Assembly: GCA_964017235.1 (NCBI GenBank)
Contig: OZ024938.1
Location: 48,892,332 to 48,956,331 of the forward strand
Direction: 5' to 3'
DNA from: Sabellastarte sp. h YS-2021
Taxonomy: Eukaryota; Annelida; Polychaeta; Sabellida; Sabellidae
DNA: 64,000 nt
Numbering within the stretch: the stretch's first letter is position 1; the number at the start of each line of letters is the position of its first letter. Of the stretch, positions 34,101 through 47,800 are shown piece by piece. Under the pieces are notes generated by a model. It did no database searches. It had not been told where the DNA came from and saw nothing but the letters and a program-made list of their open reading frames with translations. A program made the translations under genes and the position numbers.

Positions 34101-36559
34101 ACAGACAAATAAATGGTCATGTTACAAGAAATGCGTATTTGATACATATAATGACATAAGCTCTTGTAATACTGTGGAATAGTATCAAGAGTAACTAAAT
34201 ATGCAATGTGAATATGAAGCACAGACATATGGAAGTTAAATCATTGTAAAATTCAATGACTTAATTAAATCTGTCACACACATTAACATACATGTTACAC
34301 AGACTGTATTATGGCAGACAAGAGTTGTTATTCCGTAACAAGCCAAACAGAAACGAGGATGGAAGAAATAAATTTATTAGTACACTACACATTCTACACA
34401 CTCTACAAACACAAATTACTAATAACACTAAAACACAAAGACTAAAACTACATGTGGTCTAAATGTTACTAAAAGTTACTCAAAGTTAAAATGTAAGTTA
34501 TAAAGTTACTAAAGTTTAATCTATCAAGTTACTAAAAGCCTAACTTTCATAATACGACACTAATACCAAATTGCACAAAACCATAACAAGTGCACATTAC
34601 TAAATCACTACCATTGGCATTACTGACCTGTGTTAGCCGACTAAACACTTTGTTATTGCAATGGTTTTTCCCCACCAGAAAGTTACTAAGTTACATTATA
34701 TGTGGTATATTGCAGAGATAACAGCATTTAAGTGCACCAGTTGGGCCACAATGTTCATTACTAAGTTAGTGTGGATATTGGACTAGAATATAATAAACTT
34801 TGCCAAAGGCTTCCGTAAGAATGTATTCTCGTTTAGACTTGCTCCAACTTTTTGTATTTCTCATTCCAGCAAATCTGACATACATGAAATCATTATGAAC
34901 CCATTTGATGAGTAAAAAAGCTTCTGTCTAGAGAAATACAGCCCCACATTCTGGTAAAAAAGTCATTCAGTCTTCATATAATACCTTAGACAAAAGGACT
35001 TGATGAAAGTCTGATTCTCGTAAGGAAATGAAACCATGTCTACATGCTTTGGTCTACATTTTAAGGATAGATTCACACCTCTTTGTATCAAAAGAGAGAG
35101 GGGAGGAGGCAGTCAAAACCTGAATCTGAAGCGTGTAAATATGTGAATGAACATGTGAATAAATTTGTATTCTAATAAACAAAATACGTTTCTCTTTTTT
35201 TAGATAAAATCAGGATACAATATATGTAGGAAGAAACTGTAGAGAAAACAGTTCTCCAATTGACGGACTTTTAACCCGCAAAAAATATCTTACCACTGTC
35301 TGCTAACATATTTGTCTCACTACATTAACTTCCCCTCTTTGTAAAAAAATCGTGAAGTAAGTTGTTATACCCTTTAACCCCATAACAAATGTACAGCCCT
35401 CCCCCATGCCTGGTTAGCCCTGAAAACTCTCTGTAGAATTTCTTTTCTTGTATGGGGCATTACAAAGGCCTATATCTATTCTCAAAACATCAATAACCCC
35501 GATGACATATAATAATGAAATGACAGAAAATGTGTGACAGGTATAGGTAAATAAGAAGCCGTGTTTTATATCCTGAAGGGAAATAGATTTTCCGGGCAAT
35601 TTGATGTGGCGGTGCATAATGCAGAAATAAGATTATATTTCTATATTTCCGCCACTCCCTCCCCTGAAAGTCTTAAATGGGTAAATGTTAATTTTGTTAA
35701 AGGTAGTATAGAGTGTGTTGTATGTATAACAATGTTCTTGGCAGAGACTTCTGGTATGATATAAGCAATTCGGATATATATAAGTATATAAAGTTAAATT
35801 AATCGTAACTGTTGTATGTAAGCAATAGACACACTGATGTCATTTATGTAAACATGTACAAGGAATATATGCAAGAGGTTATTCCAATATTTTAATTTCA
35901 ACATAAGTTTTTGAAGAAGATTTAATTAATATTCCTTATTAAGAGTAAAATGACAAATGCTTGTGTTTATGTGGAGAAGATTTGTTAGTAATAGAAATAC
36001 AACAATAAGTTGACATTAGACTTATATCAATATAGATACTTGGGATATTACTTAAAAGGACAGTAACTTCTAAAGGTAAGGGTTTCAACTTTCTTAGTCC
36101 TCATAGAAAAAGATTTGTTCCCAAAAGATTCCCAAAGTAGTGACAAGGCCAAATTAAGATACTTTTATTTTATTACATATAATAGTTAATAGTTTAAAGG
36201 GAACAACATAACAGTAACAAAGCCCTAAAGTGATCCAGTATGGTCCTCACCGGCCCAAGTAACGGCTACAAGTGTTGTCCATTAAAAGCAATAGTAGTGG
36301 CTGTGAACTTACTGCTCTGTGCAGTCTGAATCAACCATTTCATTTCATTATCCATTTTCTGATTACTTTTGATAATTGGTGTCCTAAAATGACACATGAT
36401 CAATCAATAAAGAGTTTAGAAAGCCACAGTCTTTTATCAGTGAAACTGATTGGCTGAGTGTTGAATTGATTGTTTTTATTTTTTTGTGCTAATTTAGGTG
36501 TGCTGCCAATTTTGCTAAGCCAAGCCATTACCCCTTATCAGTTGAATACTAGAAAGCAC

Positions 36560-36833
36560 CCATCGAGTGCATACCTCCACCAGAACACACTTCCTAAAAG
36601 TTATTATTTTTTTATGTCCAGAATATGATCTGGATCTTCCGGAGCCCTTCCCACATAAAAATTTTTAAAGGTGCACTAATTACTTTTCAAGATACCCAAA
36701 GTCATAAAAATACATTGCAATGTGACCTTATTGGGTATTTCATTGGTATCAAGAATATGAACTGGTGCTGTTCCAAAGTGTAATCACTTCTTTCTTTGGT
36801 CAGTCCCTGCCCCCCCCCCCCCCCCCCCCCCCC
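36560..36833 (+). repeat. Dispersed repeat family D, ending in a C24 run
   Basis: CCTCCACCAGAA, TGTCCAGAATATGATCTGGA and CTTTGGTCAGTCCCTGCCC match segments at 1880-2090, 33900-34100 (plus) and, inverted, at 10440-10720 and 33000-33120. A 24-base C run ends it (36810-36833). The family is unknown to me. Confidence 0.6.
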
Positions 36834-36919
36834 GCGCTAAAAGCTCAGCAAGATCCTTGCATTATTGTGAGACAAATACACCCCAAAACACAACCCCTAT
36901 GGAGGTAAATATTATACTG

Positions 36920-37145
36920 TACTATTGGGGATTTAGTGGGAAACACACTCGCCTCTCACCTCTGAGGTCTGTGGTTCAAAACTTGAACCCTATGTGGGAA
37001 AGTTGATTGTTGCTTACCTATGTGGAGCAGTTTACAGTGTAAACTCTTACCAACACGTATGTTCTGGTTTCCTCTGTCTTTAAAACTACCCGTCCTGATA
37101 TAACATATACAATGCACTGAAATCAACTTTAAACAATAATAAATC
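36920..37145 (+). mobile_element. Degenerate family A SINE
   Basis: CACTCGCCTCTCACCTCTGA, GTGGGAAAGTTGATTGTTGC and AACTACCCGTCCTGATATAA match the family body. The box A region is eroded. Confidence 0.7.
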
Positions 37146-38850
37146 AAGACAAATTACACTGGATTATATCATATTTAGGCATTGTTAGATCTCTGGAATG
37201 GAAAAGTAAGACAGGGGTTTGAGGATATCAAGATATTGTAAATTGACTTTATCTCAATTAAAAGACAGCCAAGGTCTGTACTAACGTGTTGTTGCTCTCA
37301 TTAGTCAAGAACCAGGTCAAGGTCATTGGAACAATGCTACACAGTGCTAGCATTAATGGATATTCTAAGAATGATACTCATGGCACTGCCAGCCCGACCA
37401 ATGTTGTATCTTCATTGTTAATAGGCACAGTGAAATTGTATTCACTTCTCCAGATTAATGTTGTGAGGATATTATTCATTTTGCAATACCTTCTGCTACG
37501 CAATACTCTACATCGGGTTTGTTCGAATGGTTGTATAGATGTACTTCAAATGGTTCTTCCTTTATTTTGCATCCCTTTAAGGACAATTTCATGTTTTCAT
37601 CATTAAGAGACCTGCTGAAATGTCACAGGGTGATTAGTCTTACATTATTACCTTATCAACTAATTAGACTGAACCAGAACACCAGTTTCAACAGAATAAG
37701 TCTCGTTCCTAAAAATAAAACTGGCAATTAAATAAGTTTGTGTTTTGTCCCTGCAGGAGGGCAGATTGTTTATAATAGACAGATGAATAAATTATTAAAC
37801 CTCAATCCCCCTTTCCTGGCCTCACTCAAGACTTGATCCAGAAGTCGTGAATATTGGGGTGTACTTGACATTAATATTTACATATTTTAGCCCCATGCAA
37901 TCTTATATAGCTTACATAGTTTAGCCTTTTGTATGTCGTGTATAGCTCGATCAGGATTATGTCCAAGTTATAACTTGTGCAGAGGAGTTTTATAAGATAC
38001 AACTTGCATAAACTCATTTGATGCAAGTTCTACAAGTAATAACTTTTCAATTTATGGGCTCCCGCAAACCCTTTCTTTAATTATTTTGGTTGCACAAATT
38101 GGGCAAAGCCCTTTACGCATACCAGTACATTTCTTAAACAGTTTTACTTCTCAGAAAAACTTGGAAATAAGTCAGACATAATGTGATGGTCTCTTACTTT
38201 AACGTGCCAATCAAAACAATCATGTGCATCCTTCTAAGCTGTCATTTTAAGGGGTTTCTTGACATTGCAACTGATTTTAATTCTGTCTATATAATTGTGA
38301 CCTTAACGTATAAATAATATAAATATACAATCCAGCACCAATGCAAGGCTCACATTCTTTATAAAAGGTTTACTGTTTGCAGCCATGACCATCTGGCATC
38401 ACCGAACAAGGCATATGGTTTTTATTAAAGCTGTTCTTGCGAAGGAGAGTGCCTAACGAAGTGGACATTAGGAGGCTGTGGATTATACTATCAAAGAATG
38501 CCCATCCTTTGAGGATATTCTATTACTTAAAATTACTTAAAATTAGATATCTATTTGATTCTTCTTACAGTACTTTAAGTAACTTAAAATTGTATTGATA
38601 TATTTGTCCTTTTCTCTGTGTCTCTGCAATGCTGACGGCAGATAATTGGTAAAACTCGACAGTTACTGGGAAAAGAATATCCACATAACTGTACATAATA
38701 CAGATAAATAAATTTACATACACTTTAAACAAAAGTGTGACCTAGCCGGTATATTTTGGACTGGTTGAATTCCTGTTTAATATGATCAGATGTTTTCATC
38801 TTGTGTTTCAGATTTTGGTTGAAGACCAGTGACGTCATTATCGGACTACA

Positions 38851-41800
38851 ATGAATGGTGTGGGCAAACAGAACATGTCAGGAAACTTGGCTGACAATGA
38901 CACTCTCAATGAGGTAGGCTGGTTTTCATTCTTTGTGACAGGTCCTACCTCTTATAACACCTCTTATGATTCCCCTTATAAAGCCAAAAGTGGAGAAGTC
39001 AAAGAACATTTAAAATCATCCAAGTCTCTATCAAATGTGATGCTAACGTAAACACCCTGACATATACATGGCAAGTGCCACATAATTAATGTACACATCA
39101 AAGCAACAATGCTGCTCTTAATATTTGGGTTCATGGAGGATCTTACTGCCAGATGGTATACAATATATCTCAATAGCCAGTTGAGTGTGTTCATTCCAAT
39201 AGATTCCACTAAATATACCAAGAGTGGAATTTAAGAGAAGTTATGTCTTGGAAAGGCAAAAGTCCTACTGATTTTCATTTCAGCTGTATTTCTATATGTT
39301 ATATATATTCTGTTATTGATACAAAAGTGACAGATTTTTGCAAGGATTTTTGTTGTAAAAATCTCTTAAATGTATAGGATGGTTATTTAGCATATCTCTG
39401 CATGGTTTGTAATAAAACTTGTGAACATTTATATGTTGGTTTATGTTACCTCTTACTCCTACTCTTATAGTCATGGGATGGGAACCCACTGCGACACATT
39501 AAAAATGTTTCAATTTGTTTCCGTATTCATAGGTTGTTTCACAATCCTAATTACAACATAATAACAAGATAGTTTCCTAGCATTCTATTTGCATCCGAAA
39601 GAAAACTACTTTCCTGTTGTTCCATTCCGATGCTTTGATAGCCACACCATCCTTGCCAATTTGGAATGGTGAAATTACTGTGGGAGTATGTAACAAAGTG
39701 TGTTAACATAGTGCATTTAGATACAAATTCGAAGATTGCTACTGCCAAGCTAACTGATATGGAATTAGAGTAACTGTGATTAAGGCTTCCCGGTATCTCA
39801 TCCAGGTAGCTTTGTATTTGGAGGGCAAGCTATGTTGCACCTTGCTTATTATACTGGAAACCAGTCTGTTTAAAATATTCCAGATCTTTTAAATGGCAAT
39901 TGAAACTCATTTGTGTTTAACTTTCCCTACTGGCTTTGCACATTCGGTTTTGGTTGCTGACACAGATTTTCCCACGTTTTATCTGTACTGTGACAGTTTC
40001 TGTCACGTGACAACTACGTGGTAACTGTGTAGAGATATATTGAATTGTGGTGTCATGACATAAAATAGTAAAAACTAACCCATTTTCATGCTATGTTTTT
40101 TGCCGCCTGTTCTACTACCCAATTATTTTGCCCAGAGATGCGTGGCAGCTCCTTTGTGGTTTTCCATGTTTTGTGCCAAGTAAATAAAATTACAAATGCA
40201 TCAATTCTTGGGACAGATATTGTGTCAGTCTGTAACACAGGCTCATTGAAGCTATCTTCCAATTAAATACACCAGTCTGATTATGTGGCATTGCCAAGCA
40301 TAGCGCAGATTTAGCAACGTATTATGGATATGTAAATGCAGTTTAGATCATTCTTATGTCACCTTTATTGGTGATAAGTCAAACTTAACATGTAAACATG
40401 AATTCCAAGTATCGCTTGAGAAATAAGACATTCACAGAAATAGGTGCTGTGTTTATATTAAATGTCCATTTTATATGAACATCACTATCTCTCTATATCT
40501 TGTATAGGTTATGTCAAATTACTAATTATAGGCCTAGGCTTACACAGCTTTTAAATAATAGTTCTGGTCTTTGTTTCTTCCAATCTCATGGTACAGTAAA
40601 TACATGCAATAAAGATTTGCACTGGATCCCTGTTAAATATCAATTCCATTTTTAAAACAGTTACACTGGTGTGGAAATACATTCATACAGGTTACATTAA
40701 ATATCTTGGCCTATATTTATCTCCGTACCCCTCTTCCTATAGTACAAGGGGTAGTAGACCTGGAAGATTATTTCTATGGGTTTCTACATGTTTCTCCTTC
40801 CACACACTGACCAAAGAAACATTTCAACCATAATTTTGCTTATGATGCATCATATGGAAGGATCTGCCCTATGACATGAGATTTGCTACATCTCTTACAT
40901 CCTCCAGATCACAAATTGAAACCCTACCCGTTCTCCAAACCTTATCCACCTTAGTTTTTCTTTTCCTTTTTTTAAGCGACAGCTCTAGCAAGGCTTGCGA
41001 TTCTAGAAATCACTCTTTTTGTGTCCTTTTTGTCTCTGGACTTTCATGAATTGTGGCTCAGCATGATGAGTATCTGTCTGCTCACTGAAGTTAAGCAGCA
41101 ATGGGCTATGTTAGTACTGTGATGTTTGTCTGCTTCAGTGAACCACTCATGTCTCTGATGGCTTTGCGTCTCATACTAGTAGACCGAAACCCTTTCAGCC
41201 TTGTTCCTATGTCATATCATGTTCAACCATGGAGCAAAGCAGTGCATATTATTTGCTCATCACACCCACTATCAAACTGTTAATATATTGCTCATGTACC
41301 GAGGAGGAAATTATATGCACAACTGCAGAGGTACTAGGTAGTAAATCATTGTGGTACCCATTCCCTCACAAGAAATAACCAGCTGTGTTAGTATGGTTGT
41401 ATTGACTTTGTATTTCACAGTTTAAAAGTAGAATCAAAGATGTGATGAAGCCAGAACATGATGATTATCACCTCACCAAGTGGCTGAAAGGTCTGTAGAA
41501 ATATGTTTCATATTTACTTGTAGATTCAAAACGAGACTGTGATCTATTTAATTGACTTGCAAAAATCCATGAAGATATAAACCTACCTTTCTGTAGTTCA
41601 TCATGAATTCACCAGGAGTCTGACAGGTCTACAGATATATTTGTAATATTTGTATTTATATTGTAAGCTAAATTGTGCTTCAATTAATTCGTCTTTCGAA
41701 TTAATTTTACTAATGGCCAACAGCATGTTGAAATATTGTACACATATTCGCTTTGTCTTTTTAAAGTTTAGTTTCAAGTGTTTCTAATAAAATACCTTGT

Positions 41801-44800
41801 TTCGCTCTGGTAGAAAACTTTTATACAACATACATATGTAGATATTTGACTCTGTACATAATTGTTCTATCTTTTTTATTTATTTCCAAGTGTTTCTAAG
41901 AAAATAACTTCTTTGCTCTGGTATAAAACTTTTACACAACATATCTTTATACATATTTAATTCTGAGTGTTGTTGTAATTATATGGAGTACAGATATGTT
42001 AACAGAAATACACTTTTCTGCTCTGAGGCCAAAAAAGTTATTTCAATGTTTAAGTGTGCTACATTTTTTAATCCAATTTATTCTTTTTCAGCCAGAAATT
42101 TTGACATCGGCAAAGCAACGGAAATGTACAGAAATGTAAGTCAAATTTAAATATATTTTATGATTTGGTGGAATTTAAAACTTCATTTTTGAAAACTATT
42201 GTGATGGGTTTTAAAACAGATAACAGTACACAAATCTTAATTTTGCAGAGAAAAATCATTCTTTTAAGACAGAAAAATTATGATAATTTTTCGAGATAGT
42301 AAAACAAACTTTAATGTAGACAGCTTTTGTTATCATCTCAATATTACTGTGATGGTTTTGTCAGCCAACAACCAGGAACTAAATATAATTGGTTTTTGTT
42401 TACATAATAACTTTAAAAGTTGTGGACGGATTTACCTGACATTTTAGGAAATATCGACAATGGTACAAGGAACAGATGATTAAATTTTGACAATTGAGAT
42501 AAATTTCTAAATATACCCTCAATTTCAAGTTGATCTCCAAAGTCTGAATCTATCTCGCGTCATCTTATAAGATGTTGGATCAGCTCATTTTCCAATCCAG
42601 TTACCAAAGTTACTATTTAACCTCAAATCTAAAGGTTTCATATATAATTTAACCAGAGCCAATTTTGTTTTCAAAACTTTATCATTAATCCGAAGGCATG
42701 TCAACAGGGAAATGATGCCACATTGCAAGATACATTGGAAGAATGAAAAATAACAAACAATTTGAAGTGAAACTAAGATAGAGTGAAGCTAGTATGAGAA
42801 GTTGTAGGATGGGACTCTGTAAACTTTAATATATTTTTCTTATTTTGCCAATTTTAAGTTTTTTGTTTTAAGATCTCAATATCATTCCAGAGCATGACCT
42901 ACAGGAAGAAGATGGATGTTGACACAATTCTGACAGAGTACACACCACCAGAGGTAAATACTTTGATACATTTCAAACCTAGTGTCTGATAGGTATATCA
43001 CTGGTATGCTTGATGTAACTACATTGGATTGTATAATCTATTTAATCTCCAACTCCTACTACTATTATGTATGATTTATTTGGTGTTTTACATAATGCCT
43101 AGTACCTTTACGGTTATATTGTGATGGGTAGTTGGAAGGACAGAGGAAACTAGTACATACAGCTGGTCAAGGTTCTGTACCATTAAATGCTGACCAACAG
43201 CAAGCAACTACCAGCTTTACCACATGAGGTCAGGGCGGAATATTAACTCCGATCTCAGAGGTGGCAGGTGAGCGTGTTACCACTGCACCACCGTGATCCC
43301 TACTACCAGTATTATCCATGGACAAAAAGATAATAAATCATTTTTAATTAAATTAATGTAATGTGCTATTATAATATTTTTGTTGTATATTTATAGCTCC
43401 CCAGTCTTTTTTTCAAACATAGAGCTATGTTGTTCATTGTTTACCCATTTATCATGATTGTTGTTCCCCAGTTGTATAATTACATATGCTTGCCATTCCT
43501 CAGTTATCCACTTATTTCAAATTTGTTGTTCCTTGGCAATTGTTCAATTATGATTTTTGTTCCTCAGTTATCAATTTATTTATGATCGTCTTCCTTTGAT
43601 ATCCAGTTATTTTATTGCTGTTCCTTATAGTCATCTGTTTATGTATGATTTTTGTTACTTAGTTATCCATTCATTTTATAATTATTATTCCTTTGATATC
43701 CATTTCCTTATTGTTCTTGTTCATTAGTCACCTATATATTTGTGATTGTTGTTCCTTACCTATCTGTTTATGTATCACCGACACAATTCCAATCCCAACT
43801 TGAGCATTACAACACTAAAATAGCTTGCATGTTTCAGGTGTTACAAAAATACATGCCTGGTGGTTTTGCTGGCTTTGACAAAAAGGGCTCACCGATCCTG
43901 GTAGAACTGTTTGGATATCTGGATGCCAAAGGAATCTTGCATTCAGCCAGAAAGGCTGACATAGAAAAGTGTAAACTACAGCTGGGAGAGAATATCACAA
44001 AACTATTAGACGAACAGTCAAAAAAGGTACATTTTTTCTGTATGTAAAGTTTTAACCATAAAATGTAACAATCAAGTGTAAAATTCAGAATTATACAATT
44101 TAACCAATTGTACATTTGGCTTGATGATCTGGTGTGATAACCCTGTGAAACTCTTAGCCTGTGTGAGAAACTTTACAATCTGAAGGAACTAAACTGATTT
44201 AATCCGAAGGTCCTAGATGTAAATGATTATGAGATGTTTTTGACCATTAAGCCAATGTATTCCCTCTCAGTGGGCACATGCCTGGATGTTTAGCTGCTAA
44301 ACGTTTGTCAAGAAGTAACTGAGCCGGATGCTACTTTTGTTAGTCAGAATTAAATAATCAAAGCTTGTTTTCATTTTCTGAAACTATTTACAACAGACCA
44401 TCTAGATTGTCTAAGTGTGCTTAATGATGGTAAGTTAATTGTTTTTACAACTTTCTTTTTGTATGAAAACAACGATGAGACATAAGGAAAGTTACCTGAA
44501 TGTAGTATCTTTTCAAAAAAAATTTATCATGCATAAAGACAAATACATAACATTTCTGTCTGTATGGCGGGTATTATTTTTTTTGTCTTTTGCCTTTTTG
44601 AGTGTTAAGCTTAAATATACCACATAAGGATTAGTTTATATTTATTATCTACCAGTTTCCTTTAAAATCACGCAAAAAAATCAATATTTACCAAAACAAT
44701 AACAGGTGAAACATATCCACAGTGAGGAGCAACAGTTGATATAAAAACTGCAACTTTTTGATGTTAGATTTTTTCACTAATTCTGCATGGATTCAAATTC

Positions 44801-47800
44801 AAAAGACAGGCTTCATGTGTTTCAGGCTACACAGATTCAACCGAACCTAACTTGTTTAAGTGAAATAAGCAAAATGTATAAATTCATGTTTTAAAGAGTA
44901 AGTAGTACAGGATGCTGCAAGATATGGTGGGCTGCATGTGGTGTGTTTATTTCAGCTTGGCAAGCAAGTGGATGGCATGACAGTGATAATAGACATGGAC
45001 CAGGCAGGAGCCAGTATGTTGTGGGGACCAGGTGAGAAAAAATACAGTGTGTGCTGTCAACTCCAACATGACTATCAATGCCTGTTTCATGAAGTAAATC
45101 TTCACTGCTAGGGCCTAAATATTAAGGGCTCAAACCAGAGCTCCGCCAGTTTAAAATAGCATAAGTTACTAATTTCTGTCTTCCTATATAAAATAATCTT
45201 GATTCCAGTGTAAATGATGAATATGCTTTTTTGTGTGCTACCAAATGCTAAACATGGAGTATTTCAGATACTCCGAAGCCTTGTATAGTTCATATAGTTC
45301 CCAGTCTTATATATGTCCAATCATATCTTTCTCATGCCAGGAAATGTAATTTAAACTAGTGACCCCAGCAGAGTATCATTTCTATTTGCTTTATAGAATG
45401 TGGCTATTTATAATTAATTTGTTTTGCATACAAATATTTTAAAACTCTATTTCAACTTAGTCAATGTGCCCACAATACCAATTTAAAATGAATTATAAGG
45501 AGAAAGTTTATAAGGCTATATTTCCATCGAAATCCACTTGCAGAACAATCAATTTTTTTATTAGACAATATCATAATGTAATATGGACTTATTTTTTATT
45601 AGACAATATCATGATGTAATATGGACTTATTTTCCATTATATTAAAATATTTTTGTGCTAATAAGAATTATTAATAATTTTGACCTATGCTATTCTAGTT
45701 TTATCTGAAGAATGGTATAGTGATAAGTAGAATAGAACATACTATTTTATTTGTAACAGTGACACGTAAATATCGAAAATTAAACAAAATACAGTTTAAA
45801 AATGTTGACCATTTCTGTGACGAAAATGGCAGAGCAAAAATGGCAAAGAAAAATCGCAGTAGTTTCATAAGTATGGTTAAATAGTCATGCCACCAAAAAT
45901 ATGTAAGTAACAATCCATAATTCTATACAGGAATAAATGTATAGATCATACCTTTTTAGTGTTAAACTTAACAGCAACAACTGACCAGGCTTGTGTATTT
46001 TCTATTGTGTTGGGTTGTGTGGCTTGGTCCACGTCATGCTTTTTGGTAGGACACCTACATGGAGATTGGTGTCTGGGTAGGACTTCCTCATTGGCATTCA
46101 ACACAAGTCAGAATATATGCTGTGTTCAGAATCACCTTTTGAAATGCTTGAAAAACCTTCCATGATCCTTCACAAGCTTTACTAAACCATACATACTGGA
46201 GAGGTTAAAGGGGGGCATCATGGATATTGGCTGGGGCTGCTTGCTCTTCAATGTCTACTACCAAGATATCAGGGTGTGTTTTAGCAGCCATAAAGACAAA
46301 GTTGTCAAAAATTAAATCCAATACAGAGACAAGTGGAAGGATGTGTATACCATGATGTGGAGTCTACTGAATGTGGCATATCCCAATGTGACCATACCTT
46401 TCAAACCTAACTTTATATACTATATTCATGTATTCTATTATTTCAGGTATGCAGATGATTGCCCACATGGGAAAAGTAATTCAGGATAACTACCCAGAAT
46501 CAGTCCAACGTTCATATATAATCAATGGTAAGTGAAAACATGCTTTCTTACTGAACAGAAGACTTCAAGTTAATTCAAGTTAAACACACATTTACTGCAT
46601 TTTATATTAATTTGGGTAATATTTTGAAGTTTATGAAGTTCTGGCCACATTACATTATGAAAAGTTATTGGACAATTTTCCCCTATTCTTTTAGCTCCAA
46701 GAATCTTCCCCATGTTATGGAAAATGGTACGTCCACTAGTCACAGAAGAAATGAAGAGGAAGGTCTGCATACTGGGAGGTTAGTGACATTTGTTTTTTTG
46801 TTTATATCCACCCTGATATAACCAGTGTTCTATAGACTCTAATTATCGAATTCATCCTTTCTAGAAGTTTTACTCAACCTAGTGTCTGAAACATATATGC
46901 ACAAACTTGCTGGCAGCTGACAGATGACATTGAAGAATGGACTTTGCTGGCTGTAAATTAGAATAAAGTCTGCCTTAGAGTGTTATGTCATGTGATGTAC
47001 TGTGTGCTTAGCAGTTATGGTCAGTCTACATATCGCGTAGTTTATTTATTAAATTAAATATCAATTGTTTGTGTCACTTAAAATTAATTACAATAGTTGT
47101 CTAAATCGATATAACAGTGTAAAAGTAGTAGCTGTGTTTGAAAACGAAAAAACTTTGGAGACATAAATGTGCATCATTGTGACCATGACCATGGTAAGCA
47201 GTAATGTTAAAAAATACTCAAAGCTTTTTGATCACGCAGCACAGCTGATCGTCAAGCTGCCAAAACTCACAGCTTAAGCAATGTTTAGTGGTCTAATCAT
47301 ACACAATATTTGAAACTATGAATTCCAATATGCCAATAATGGTTTAGTAACACATTGAACAATGACAGTAAGAATAATGTCCTCGTGCATAAGTAAAATC
47401 CTACCAGACTGAGAGAATATATAAGCTGACTCTAGTTATGGTAATGTCATTTAGGGCCAAAATAAATGGAATAAAACTCTTTGCTCTTGCAGTCATATAA
47501 TCCACAAGGAAGCAAGAGTTAGTACCCCGGGCAGGCCAGGGAGTCCAACTAGTGTGGAGACTATACACTAATGTCCATTCAGTCCAGAAACTGGCAAAAG
47601 TAACTTATCCACCATGTCATGCCATGTCATTCAGTTGTAACTTGTGTTTTGGGTCCAACATACACCATTAAAAGATTCTGTATCAAACTTTGAAGGATAC
47701 AGTTGTCAGCTATGGCAGTATTGTATATAATACATATTATTTTAAATTTCTCAAGTACAGAACAAGATTTTTTTACTTTCCTTTGTTCTACGACAAACAA

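Larger units (their letters stand above)
34200..38810. other. Intergenic, upstream of the SEC14-like gene
   Basis: Apart from repeat family D and one old SINE, no gene was recognised. The promoter and noncoding first exon of the SEC14-like gene presumably lie here, but no position can be supported. Confidence 0.5.

Noticed and set aside
45959-46400. Possible protein-coding relic in SEC14-like intron 6
   Set aside because: The stretch looks less AT-rich than its surroundings, but no transposase or other family motif could be identified.
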